DNA of 56,271 nucleotides from Rhizomonospora bruguierae (GTDB taxonomy: Bacteria > Actinomycetota > Actinomycetes > Mycobacteriales > Micromonosporaceae), in contig NZ_BBQH01000022.1 of NCBI RefSeq assembly GCF_018397995.1, forward strand, positions 1-56,271, given 5' to 3'. This document shows, piece by piece, positions 36,408 through 43,755 of this stretch (position 1 is its first letter; every line of letters starts with the position of its first letter). Both the position numbers and the translations under genes were made by a program. The notes beneath the pieces were generated by a model, which saw only the letters and a program-made list of their open reading frames with translations, searched no databases and was not told the origin of the DNA.

Positions 36408-37305
36408 TCGGGTACCGGTTCGACTGGTCGCGTTCGCATCCGGTCTCGTGCTGGCCCTGCTCGCCGGGCTCGGCATCGGCCGCCTGGCCGGTCCGGCCCC
36501 GGCGCCCCCGAAGACCACCGACATGGGGGCCGTGCCCATCGACGAGTCCCAGCCGCACAGCCACGGCGGCGACGCGACCGGCCAGCAGAACGCGGGGGAG
36601 CAGGTCGCCGGGCTGGCGGTGAGTTCCGGCGGGTACACGCTGGTGCCCGAGCGGGCCGAATACCCGGCCGCCACCCCGCCCACGTTCCGGTTCCGGGTCG
36701 ACGGACCGGACCGGCGGCCGGTGACCACGTTCGCGGTCAAGCACGAGAAGCTGATGCACCTGATCGTGGCCCGCCGCGACCTGTCCGGCTACCAGCACGT
36801 CCACCCGACCCTGGCGCCGGACGGCACCTGGAGCGTCGACCTCGCCGGCCTCGCCCCCGGGCTGTGGCGTGCCTTCGCGGACTTCGCCGCCCTGGACGCG
36901 GCCGGCACCGAGCACCCGCTCACGCTGGGCGTCGACCTGACGGTGCCCGGGACGTACGCGCCGAAGGCCCTGCCCGGGCCCGAACGCACCGCGCGGGTGG
37001 GCGGCTTCGACGCGACCTACGAGGGGACGCCGCAGGTCGGCTCCACCCAACCGCTGCTGTTCCGGGTGTTCCGCGACGGCTCCCCGGTCACCGCGCTGGA
37101 GCGGTACCTGGGCGCCTACGGGCACCTGGTCGTGCTCCGGGAGGGCGACCTGGGATACGTCCACGTCCACCCCGAGGAGCGGCTCGTGGACGGGGCGGTC
37201 AAGTTCTGGCTGGCCGCGCCGAGCCCCGGCCGGTACCGGATGTACCTGGACTTCCAGGTCGCCGGCCAGGTGCACACCGCCGAGTACACCCTGGTGGTGA
37301 GCTGA
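36400..37305 (+). CDS. Membrane-anchored His-containing protein, probable extracytoplasmic metal-handling role
   Basis: 301 aa. One N-terminal helix (VPVRLVAFASGLVLALLAGL, about 5-25) should anchor it outside the membrane. A SQPHSHGGD segment (about 50-57) follows, then two related beta-rich repeats with conserved His motifs: KHEKLMHLIVARRDLSGYQH with HVHPTLAPDG, and later YLGAYGHLVVLREGDLGYVH with VHPEERL. The paired xHLxVxxxDLxxxxHVHP pattern suggests two equivalent metal sites. The 8-nt overlap with copZ supports a copper function. It is related to uncharacterised secreted proteins beside HMA genes; no enzyme motif is seen. Confidence 0.7.
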   Translation: MLDRVPVRLVAFASGLVLALLAGLGIGRLAGPAPAPPKTTDMGAVPIDESQPHSHGGDATGQQNAGEQVAGLAVSSGGYTLVPERAEYPAATPPTFRFRVDGPDRRPVTTFAVKHEKLMHLIVARRDLSGYQHVHPTLAPDGTWSVDLAGLAPGLWRAFADFAALDAAGTEHPLTLGVDLTVPGTYAPKALPGPERTARVGGFDATYEGTPQVGSTQPLLFRVFRDGSPVTALERYLGAYGHLVVLREGDLGYVHVHPEERLVDGAVKFWLAAPSPGRYRMYLDFQVAGQVHTAEYTLVVS

Positions 37306-37379
37306 CCGGCGGCACGGACGCCGGCCGCCGCCGGGGTGCGCCCGCCCCGCTTCGCCCGATAAATCCTCACGGCCAGGGG

Positions 37380-37408
37380 TTACGGATCGGCCACCAGGCG
37401 GATACGGT
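37380..37408 (+). promoter_or_regulatory. Housekeeping-type promoter, leaderless, of the second PP2C gene
   Basis: TTACGG (37380-37385) and TACGGT (37403-37408) are 17 bp apart, and the ATG at 37416 follows the -10 by 7 nt. Spacing fits a group-1 sigma promoter and a leaderless mRNA. Confidence 0.45.
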
Positions 37409-37415
37409 CGGTGAC

Positions 37416-38417
37416 ATGACCGCGCCGACGATGCTTCCCGTGCGCTACCGGGAAGCCTCCGACGATGCCCCGCTGGACCGGCTGTGCGAGCTGGTCACCG
37501 AGGTTTTCGGCGGCCCCGTCGGCGGGTGCGGCGGCGGCGCCGAGGGGCTGAGCGACGACCAGCGCACCGCGCTCCGGGCGCTGGCCGCCGTGGTCGCCGA
37601 CGAGCTGGAACTGCGGGATTCCGACGCCGCCCGGCTCGTCGCCCGGGACCGCCAGCGCCGGCTGCTCCGCCTGGCGGAAACGGTGCAGGACGACCTCGCG
37701 CCCGCGCTGCCCCAACCGCCCGGCATGACCATCGCCGCGTACGGGCGCCCCGCCCCGGGCGAGCCCGTCGGCGGCGACTTCTACGACGCGTTCCCCCTCG
37801 CGCCCGGCAGCTGGGGGCTGTTCCTCGGCGACGTGACCGGCAAGGGCCCCCGCGCCGCCGCGCTGACCGCGCTCAGCCGGTACACCCTGCGCACCACGGC
37901 GATCCTGGACCGCGACCCGGCCTCCACGCTGCGTGACCTGAACACGGTACTGCTGTCGCACGCCACCTCCGGCGACGACTGGCTGCCCCTGTGCACCGTC
38001 GCGTACGCCCAGGTCAGGCCGCCGACCCGGGCGGGCGGGGCGGCCCGGATCGGCGTCGCCTGCGCCGGGCACCCGCCGCCGCTGGTGATCCGCCCCGGCC
38101 GGCTGGCCCGCCGGGTCGAGTGCCTCGGCATGGTCCCCGGCGTCCGCGCCGACCCGGAGTACCGGCCCAGCGAGGTCGACCTGAACCCCGGCGACGCCCT
38201 GGTCTTCTACACCGACGGGTTCACCGACGCCCACCGCCAGCACGGGTACCGCCTGGAGATCGACGGGCTGCGGGTCGGCCTCTCCGGGCTGGCGGACACC
38301 TCGGCCACCGCGATCGTGGACCGCCTGGCGAACCTGCTCGGCGACGGCCCCGAGGCGACCCGCGACGACGCCACCGCGCTGGTCCTCAGCGTTCCGGCGA
38401 CCCCGGCGGCGGGGTGA
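37416..38417 (+). CDS. SpoIIE/RsbU-type PP2C serine phosphatase
   Basis: 333 aa. The N-terminal 80 residues (LSDDQRTALRALAAVVADEL) look like the last part of a GAF domain; no receiver or kinase domain is present. A helical connector (RQRRLLRLAETVQDDLAPAL) leads to the PP2C domain with PVGGDFYDAF, LGDVTGKGPRAAALTALSRY and VFYTDGFTDAH, which hold the metal-binding Asp residues. Such phosphatases activate antagonists of anti-sigma factors. It is encoded apart from any recognisable sigma or anti-sigma gene. It is the second PP2C phosphatase in the window and has a different input domain from the first. Confidence 0.87.
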   Translation: MTAPTMLPVRYREASDDAPLDRLCELVTEVFGGPVGGCGGGAEGLSDDQRTALRALAAVVADELELRDSDAARLVARDRQRRLLRLAETVQDDLAPALPQPPGMTIAAYGRPAPGEPVGGDFYDAFPLAPGSWGLFLGDVTGKGPRAAALTALSRYTLRTTAILDRDPASTLRDLNTVLLSHATSGDDWLPLCTVAYAQVRPPTRAGGAARIGVACAGHPPPLVIRPGRLARRVECLGMVPGVRADPEYRPSEVDLNPGDALVFYTDGFTDAHRQHGYRLEIDGLRVGLSGLADTSATAIVDRLANLLGDGPEATRDDATALVLSVPATPAAG

Positions 38418-38424
38418 GCCGCCC

Positions 38425-39609
38425 TCAACCCCGTTGGATGAGCCGCTCCAGGTGCGGGGTCACACCCCAGGCGCCAGCCAGCCCCGAGTACTCCGCGCGC
38501 TGATCCTCGGTGACCGGCGCGCCCGTCCGCCGGGCCCGCAGCAGCAGATTCCGCGGCGTGTGCCGGGACTCCACGAACTCCACCACCTCGACCCGGTACC
38601 CGTGCAGCCGCAGCAGCGCCGCCCGCAGCGAGTCGGTGAGCACATCCGCGAAGCGTTCGCGCAGGATCGCGTGCCGGGTCAGCGCGTCGTACGGCCCGGT
38701 GGCGCCCTTGAGCTGCCGGGCCACGTCGTGGTGGCAGCAGGGCGCCGCGAGCACCCACCCCGCCCCCCACCGGACCGCCCGCGCCAGCGCCTCGTCGGTG
38801 GCGGTGTCGCAGGCGTGCAGCGCCAGCACCACGTCCGGCCGCTCGTCGAGGTGGACCCGCGCGATCGTGCCGGCCACGAACCGCACCCGGTCGCCCCAAC
38901 CCAGCCGCTCCGCCAGACCGGTGTTGCGCAGCCGCTGATCCTCCCGCACGTCGACGCCGACCAGTTCCACGTCGGCGCCCCGCCGGTCGGTCAGGTAGCG
39001 GTACGCGGCGAACGTCAGGTACGCGTTTCCGCAGCCCAGGTCCACAACCCGCAGCTTCTCCGGCAGGTGGACGGGGAGCGTGGCGTCCAGGGCGCGCAGG
39101 AAGGCATCCACCTGCCGGCGCTTGGCCGCGCTCCCGCCGATCGCCTCGAACACCGGGTCCCCCGGATCGAGCAGGTGCTCGCTCGCGCGGTCGTGCTGGG
39201 TGCCCACCGCACCCGTCCCTGCCGCACCCGTCTCTGCCGCCCTCGGCGTACTCGCCGCGCGGTGCACCTGCGCCGCCCCGCTCTTCGTGACCCGCAGCTG
39301 CACGGTCGCGTCCGACGTCTCCACGTGCCAGTTGCCGAACGGTTCGGCCAGCAGCGCGTCCACCGCCGTCGCGGCCTCCGCACCCAACGCCACGTTCCGC
39401 GTGTACGGGCGGGCGCCGTCACTCGTCACGATCTGGAGGCGGGTACCGCCCTTCAGTGCCACCGGCCGCACCTCGGCGCGCACCACCCCCGGCCGCTGCC
39501 CCCGCCGCCGCCCGGCGCCCACCGCCCGGACCAGCCGTTCGCCGTCCAGCAGCAGCCCGCGCACCTCGGTGAGCGCCTCGTCAAGCGGTTCCATCCCCAC
39601 GCTGCCCAT
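38425..39609 (-). CDS. SAM-dependent methyltransferase (methyltransferase-32-like)
   Basis: 394 aa from ATG 39609; GTG 39600 and ATG 39594 are alternatives, and the GGGAGG site abuts the first start. The N-terminal 130 residues form a separate domain (LKGGTRLQIVTSDGARPYTR) followed by an Ala/Gly-rich linker. Motif I is VVDLGCGNAYLTFAAYRYL, the acidic strand GVDVR, and a later VLALHACDTATDEAL with APCCHHDVARQL marks the methyltransferase-32/METTL25-like type. That CCHH block may bind metal. Substrate unknown; RNA is plausible for the family. A 396-bp region with a large palindrome lies upstream. Confidence 0.78.
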   Translation of the reverse strand: MGSVGMEPLDEALTEVRGLLLDGERLVRAVGAGRRRGQRPGVVRAEVRPVALKGGTRLQIVTSDGARPYTRNVALGAEAATAVDALLAEPFGNWHVETSDATVQLRVTKSGAAQVHRAASTPRAAETGAAGTGAVGTQHDRASEHLLDPGDPVFEAIGGSAAKRRQVDAFLRALDATLPVHLPEKLRVVDLGCGNAYLTFAAYRYLTDRRGADVELVGVDVREDQRLRNTGLAERLGWGDRVRFVAGTIARVHLDERPDVVLALHACDTATDEALARAVRWGAGWVLAAPCCHHDVARQLKGATGPYDALTRHAILRERFADVLTDSLRAALLRLHGYRVEVVEFVESRHTPRNLLLRARRTGAPVTEDQRAEYSGLAGAWGVTPHLERLIQRG

Positions 39610-40005
39610 CCTCCCTCGCGGGCCGGCTCACGCCCGACGCACCCCAACTCGCGCGCCCCGCACGGCTCCCGGGGCGGGTGGTGGTGCACCGCCACTTCGC
39701 TCTGCTTCCGCACAGGAAACGCCACCCTTGACCGGGCGGCGCCCCCTCGCGTGACGCGACCAGGCGACGAATCTTGGTGCCGACACGCCGCCCAATCGTC
39801 GTGTCGATACCAAGATCTGTCCGACCCGGGGCCGGACACGCCAGGCCGGGCCGTGCCGGGCCGCTCGGCGCCGCGCCGGGCCGCGTGGCGCCGCGCCGCG
39901 CCGGGTGGGGCCGCGCCGGGCCGGGTCGGGTCGGCTACCCGGGTCGGGGCTGTGGAGACGGCGACGCGGAGCGCGCTGGGCGCCCCGCGTCGGGTTTGTT
40001 GAAGA
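39610..40005. other. 396-bp intergenic region with palindrome and GC-rich low-complexity tract
   Basis: No gene is visible between the methyltransferase and the DEAD-box helicase (both minus). It holds the 46-nt imperfect palindrome at 39771-39816 and, at about 39835-39950, a run of near-repeated GCCGGGCCG/GCGCCGCGCC units. The part next to 39609 should contain the methyltransferase promoter. Confidence 0.6.
39771..39816. repeat. Large inverted repeat, candidate dispersed palindromic element or terminator
   Basis: Arms 39771-39787 (ATCTTGGTGCCGACACG) and 39800-39816 (CGTGTCGATACCAAGAT) pair over 17 positions with one G-T wobble and one mismatch around a 12-nt loop. It lies about 190 nt past the DEAD-box stop. 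It is less GC-rich than the surroundings. Confidence 0.75.
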
Positions 40006-41661
40006 TCAGGCGGATTCGCCCGCGTCACCGCCGTCACCGGTCTCGGTGGCGGTATCACCGGCCGAGCGGGAGCGTCCGCGTCCGCCGCGGCGGCGACGAC
40101 GGCGGGGCTTCGCGCCCTCGCCCGCATCGCCCGCCGGAGCCGGGTCGGCGGGCTCGGTCGCCGCGGGTGCGGCCACCGACGCGGTCTCGACCGTGGCGGC
40201 CTCGCCCGACTCTCCGGCCAGGATCTCGCCGGCCCGCCGGCGGCGGCGCTGGCGCTTGGGGCGGTCGGTCGGCTCGGTGGACTCGGCCGGGGCTTCGCCG
40301 CCCCGGCGGCGGGAGCGGCCCGGGCCGGACCCGGCCGCGCGGGTGCTCCGGCGGCGGCCACCGCCCAGGTCCTCCTCGACCTCCGCGGCCAGGCCGGCGC
40401 GGGTGCGGTCCGCGGTGGGCAGGGTGCCCTTCACGTCCTCGGGGATGTCCAGGTCGGAGTAGAGGTACGGGGACGTGTGGTACGTCTCCGGGGGCTCGGG
40501 CATGTCCAGGCCCAGCGACTTGTCGATCAGCCGCCAGCGGGGCATGTCCTCCCAGTCCACGAACGTGACCGCGACGCCGGTGGCGCCGGCGCGGCCGGTC
40601 CGGCCGATGCGGTGGGTGTACGTGTCGGGGTCCTCGGGGCAGTCGTAGTTGACCACGTGGGTGACGCCGGAGACGTCCAGGCCGCGGGCGGCCACGTCGG
40701 TGGCGACCAGCACGTCGATCTTGCCGACCCGGAACGCGCGGAGCGCGCGCTCCCGGGCGCCCTGGCCCAGGTCACCGTGGACGGCCGCCACGGCGAAGCC
40801 GCGGAAGTCCAGGTCCTCGGCGACCCGGTCGGCGGCCCGCTTGGTCCGAGTGAAGATCATCGTGAGGCCCCGGCCGCGCGTCTGGAGCAGGCGGGCCACG
40901 ACCTCGATTTTGTTCATCGGGTGGGTCCGGTAGGCCAGTTGCTTGGTTAGCGGCGACGGCCCGGTCAGCGCGTCGTGCTGGGCGTGGATGGTGATCGGCT
41001 GGCGCAGGAAGCGGCGGGCCAGGGCGACGATCGCGTCCGGCATGGTGGCCGAGAACAGCATCGTCTGCCGGTTCTCGGGGAGCATCGCCAGGATCTTCTC
41101 GACGTCGTCCAGGAAGCCCAGGTCGAGCATCCGGTCCGCCTCGTCCAGCACCAGGGCGGAGATGCACCCCAGCTTCAGGTGCTTCTGCTTGGCCAGGTCC
41201 AGCAGCCGGCCCGGCGTGCCGACCAGGATCTCCACGCCCTTCTTCAGCGTGTCGGTCTGCGGCTCGTACGCCACCCCGCCGTAGATCGGCAGGACCCGGA
41301 CGCCGCGGGTGCTGCCGGCGGCGGCGAGATCCTTGGCGACCTGCAGGCCGAGTTCCCGGGTCGGGACCACGACCAGCGCCTGCGGCCGGCCGTCGGCGCC
41401 CTCGCCGGGCGCCAGCACGCGGTCCACCAGGGGGATGCCGAAGCCGAGGGTCTTGCCGGTGCCGGTCGGCGCCTGGCCGATCAGGTCCGAGCCGCGCAGG
41501 CCGATCGGCAGCGCGTACTCCTGGATGGCGAAGGCGTGGGTGATGCCGATCGCCGCGAGCGCCGTCACCGTCTCCGGGCGGGCGCCGAGCTGGGCGAACG
41601 TGGGACTTGCCGGTTGCTGCGCCAGGTGCGCGCCGGCCTGGGTTTCGTCGATCTCTGTCAT
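40006..41661 (-). CDS. DEAD-box RNA helicase
   Basis: 551 aa. Q motif FAQLGARPETVTALAAIGIT, motif I APTGTGKT, Ia PTRELGLQ, motif II VLDEADRM, motif III FSATMP, and motif VI HRIGRTGRAG are all intact. The C-terminal 125 residues are a low-complexity basic tail with clusters such as RPKRQRRRRRAG and KPRRRRRRGGRGRSRS that should bind RNA. It is the RhlE/CsdA-like actinobacterial helicase thought to unwind structured RNA in ribosome assembly and decay. A 252-bp region separates it from the divergent MiaE-like gene; a long leader would fit cold-shock control, which is inference. Confidence 0.9.
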   Translation of the reverse strand: MTEIDETQAGAHLAQQPASPTFAQLGARPETVTALAAIGITHAFAIQEYALPIGLRGSDLIGQAPTGTGKTLGFGIPLVDRVLAPGEGADGRPQALVVVPTRELGLQVAKDLAAAGSTRGVRVLPIYGGVAYEPQTDTLKKGVEILVGTPGRLLDLAKQKHLKLGCISALVLDEADRMLDLGFLDDVEKILAMLPENRQTMLFSATMPDAIVALARRFLRQPITIHAQHDALTGPSPLTKQLAYRTHPMNKIEVVARLLQTRGRGLTMIFTRTKRAADRVAEDLDFRGFAVAAVHGDLGQGARERALRAFRVGKIDVLVATDVAARGLDVSGVTHVVNYDCPEDPDTYTHRIGRTGRAGATGVAVTFVDWEDMPRWRLIDKSLGLDMPEPPETYHTSPYLYSDLDIPEDVKGTLPTADRTRAGLAAEVEEDLGGGRRRSTRAAGSGPGRSRRRGGEAPAESTEPTDRPKRQRRRRRAGEILAGESGEAATVETASVAAPAATEPADPAPAGDAGEGAKPRRRRRRGGRGRSRSAGDTATETGDGGDAGESA

Positions 41662-41913
41662 GTGGTTGTCGGGGTGCCCTCTCGTGGTGCGCCCCGTCGT
41701 TCGCGAAAGGGCGCGATCGGTATGGCGCGGGCCGCACGCGATGTCGGATCGCGGGCCACGCGCATCACGGCGGGCTCGGTGGGGAATGACCCCGTCTCCA
41801 AGCCGCACGCCAGCGGTAACTCCCCCATGGTACTCCGGTGCCGGGGAGATTCCCTGATCAGAGGAAACGGTACGCCGGGCGCCGTTGTCAACACCGGGCG
41901 GTAACCTGCGCTC
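41662..41913. promoter_or_regulatory. Divergent promoter region of the DEAD-box and MiaE-like genes
   Basis: On the plus strand TAACCT (41902-41907) is 6 nt before GTG 41914, a leaderless -10. On the minus strand a perfect TTGACA lies at 41886-41891, but no good -10 follows at 16-18 nt. If used, the helicase mRNA would have a leader of about 200 nt. Confidence 0.4.
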
Positions 41914-42567
41914 GTGTCCGCGCCCGCACCCCGCACCGCCGTCGTCGAGCTGCTGGGCATGCTGGCCTACGGCGGGCTGCTCGCGTTCGACCGGATGGCC
42001 ACCGACGCCCGGCTCGCCCCCGACCTGGGCCGCCGGGCCGTTCTCAGCGAAATGGCCGCCGGCGAGATCACCAACTACCGCCGGCTGGCCGCCCGGCTGG
42101 TCGAGCTGGGCGCCGACCCGGCCGAGGCGATGGAGCCGTTCGTGCCGGCGCTGCGGGCGTACCACGACTCCACCGAGCCGAAGGACTGGCTGGAGGCGCT
42201 GACCAAGGCGTACGTGGGGGACAGCATCGCCGACGACTTCTTCCGGGCGGTCGCCGAGCAGTTGGGCGAGCCGGACCGGCGGCTGGTCGTCGACGTGCTG
42301 CACGACTCGCGGTACGAGGAGTTCGCCTGCCGGGAGATCCGGGACGCGATCGCCGCGGACCCGAAGGTGGCGAACCGGCTGTCGATGTGGGCGCGGCGGC
42401 TGGTCGGGGAGGCGCTGTCCCAGTCGCAGCGGGTCGCGGGGGAGCGGGTGGCGCTCGCCACGCTGATCCTCACCGGCACGGGGGACCAGGCCGGCTTCCA
42501 CGCGTTGGTGAAGCGACTCACGTCGGCGCACACCGAACGGATGGCGGCGGTCGGGCTCAACAACTGA
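41914..42567 (+). CDS. Ferritin-like MiaE-type hydroxylase-fold protein
   Basis: 217 aa from GTG 41914. A helical bundle with acidic/His metal-ligand candidates in AVLSEMAAGEITNYRRLA and RYEEFACREIRDAI fits the ferritin-like MiaE_2 family, related to the tRNA hydroxylase MiaE. Many actinobacteria lack the full ms2io6A pathway, so the substrate is uncertain. Its place between the DEAD-box gene and DUF3107/TetR is the same in many actinomycetes, pointing to a conserved core role. It ends at a strong shared terminator. Confidence 0.8.
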   Translation: MSAPAPRTAVVELLGMLAYGGLLAFDRMATDARLAPDLGRRAVLSEMAAGEITNYRRLAARLVELGADPAEAMEPFVPALRAYHDSTEPKDWLEALTKAYVGDSIADDFFRAVAEQLGEPDRRLVVDVLHDSRYEEFACREIRDAIAADPKVANRLSMWARRLVGEALSQSQRVAGERVALATLILTGTGDQAGFHALVKRLTSAHTERMAAVGLNN

Positions 42568-42569
42568 AA

Positions 42570-42594
42570 ACCCCGCCGGTTCACCCGGCGGGGT
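42570..42594. terminator. Strong bidirectional intrinsic terminator
   Basis: ACCCCGCCGG (42570-42579) and CCGGCGGGGT (42585-42594) form a perfect 10-bp stem with a 5-nt loop between convergent stop codons. On the minus strand the stem is followed by a T-run (AAAA at 42567-42570 on the plus strand), so it is a classical terminator for the DUF3107 transcript and a hairpin terminator for the MiaE-like gene. Confidence 0.85.
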
Positions 42595-42621
42595 CAGTGT
42601 GGCGTTCGGGGTGCGGCCTGC

Positions 42622-42846
42622 TCAGCGCGCCGTGAAACCGACCGGGCGGGCCGACTCGGCGATCTCCACGTAGGCGATCTTGGCGACCGGCACGATGACC
42701 CGGCGGCCCTTCTCGTCCTGGAGCGTCAGCAGGTCGTTCTGCCCCGCGAAGGCCTCGGTCACGGTCTGCTCGACCTCGGCCGGCGTCTGGGCGCTCTCCA
42801 TGACGAGCTCCCGCGGCGCGTACTGCACGCCGATCTTGACCTCCAC
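42622..42846 (-). CDS. DUF3107 domain-containing small protein
   Basis: 74 aa from GTG 42846, with GAGGAGG 6 nt upstream; longer in-frame starts lack this site. It matches DUF3107 across its whole length: VEVKIGVQYAPRELVMES, then LTLQDEKGRRVIVPVAKIAY and VEIAES. The family is a small beta-rich actinobacterial protein of unknown function, almost always encoded between MiaE-like and TetR genes as here. It is transcribed after the TetR gene and ends at the shared terminator. Confidence 0.88.
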   Translation of the reverse strand: MEVKIGVQYAPRELVMESAQTPAEVEQTVTEAFAGQNDLLTLQDEKGRRVIVPVAKIAYVEIAESARPVGFTAR

Positions 42847-42925
42847 GTCGTCCTCCTCGTCGGGGCGTCGAAACCCGCCGCACAAGACGATACCGCGCAG
42901 ACGGTACCGATCAGGTGCTGGCCGG

Positions 42926-43609
42926 TCAGGCTGGCTCGGCGGAGTTGATACCGGGCCCGGCCGGCGCCGCCAGGGCCGACTCGCCGTGCAGCGGGAAGCT
43001 CGCGATGCCCCGCCAGGACAGCGCGGCGAGCAGCGCCTCCGCCTCCGCCTGGGGCACCTGGCGCCCGCCGGCCAGCCAAAACTTGGCCGCCGTCTCGGCC
43101 GCGCCGACCAGCCCGGAGGCGAGCAGTTCGGCCCGCGCCCGGGTGACCCCGGTATCCGCCATGATCGTGTCGGAGATGGCCGCTATGCAGCCCTTCTCGA
43201 CCCGCCCCACCCGCTCCCGGACCGCCGGTTCGTTGCGCAGGTCCGACTCCAGCACCAGCCGGAACGCTTCGCTCTCGTGGCCGACGAAGTCGAAGTACGC
43301 CCGCACCGCGCCGCGCACCCGCTCCGCGTTGTCCGTGGTGGCCGCCATCGCCTCGCGCACCTGGGCCACGATGGCGTCGCACTGCGTCTCCAGCAGTGCC
43401 AGGTACAGCTCCAGCTTGCCGGGGAAGTGCTGATACAGGACGGGCTTGGAGACGCCGGCGCGCTCGGCGATGTCGTCCATCGCGGCGGCATGGTAGCCCT
43501 GCGCCACGAACACCTCCTGCGCGGCGGCGAGCAGCTGTGCCCGGCGCGCTGATCGGGGCAGCCGGACCGGCCGGCCCGCGGTCTGCGCACTGCCCGACGC
43601 CGTGGCCAT
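42926..43609 (-). CDS. TetR/AcrR family transcriptional regulator
   Basis: 227 aa with GGAGGTGG before the ATG. The N-terminal helix-turn-helix (about 18-65) has LLAAAQEVFVAQGYHAAAMD and RAGVSKPVLYQHFPGKLELY. The helical C-terminal domain (SEAFRLVLESDLRNEPAV) binds an unknown ligand. It lies 79 nt upstream of DUF3107 on the same strand and 146 bp from the divergent 833-aa protein gene. This gene order is conserved in actinomycetes, so it may control envelope or lipid functions nearby; the target is unproven. Confidence 0.9.
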   Translation of the reverse strand: MATASGSAQTAGRPVRLPRSARRAQLLAAAQEVFVAQGYHAAAMDDIAERAGVSKPVLYQHFPGKLELYLALLETQCDAIVAQVREAMAATTDNAERVRGAVRAYFDFVGHESEAFRLVLESDLRNEPAVRERVGRVEKGCIAAISDTIMADTGVTRARAELLASGLVGAAETAAKFWLAGGRQVPQAEAEALLAALSWRGIASFPLHGESALAAPAGPGINSAEPA

Positions 43610-43755
43610 GAAGCCACCTCCACTGTTTTCTCGTCGTCATCCCGTGAATGGCTTGACCAGTCAACTCTTCCCGGCCATCGAAATACCCAGCCGGCGCAAC
43701 TTAAGGACTTCCCCAGCACACGGTAGCCTCACGTGGGGCGACGGAGGAGCGCACG

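Noticed and set aside
33744-36740. 998-codon minus-strand open frame opposite the RecQ gene
   Set aside because: RecQ motifs are complete on the plus strand; the antisense frame shows no motif and no start context.
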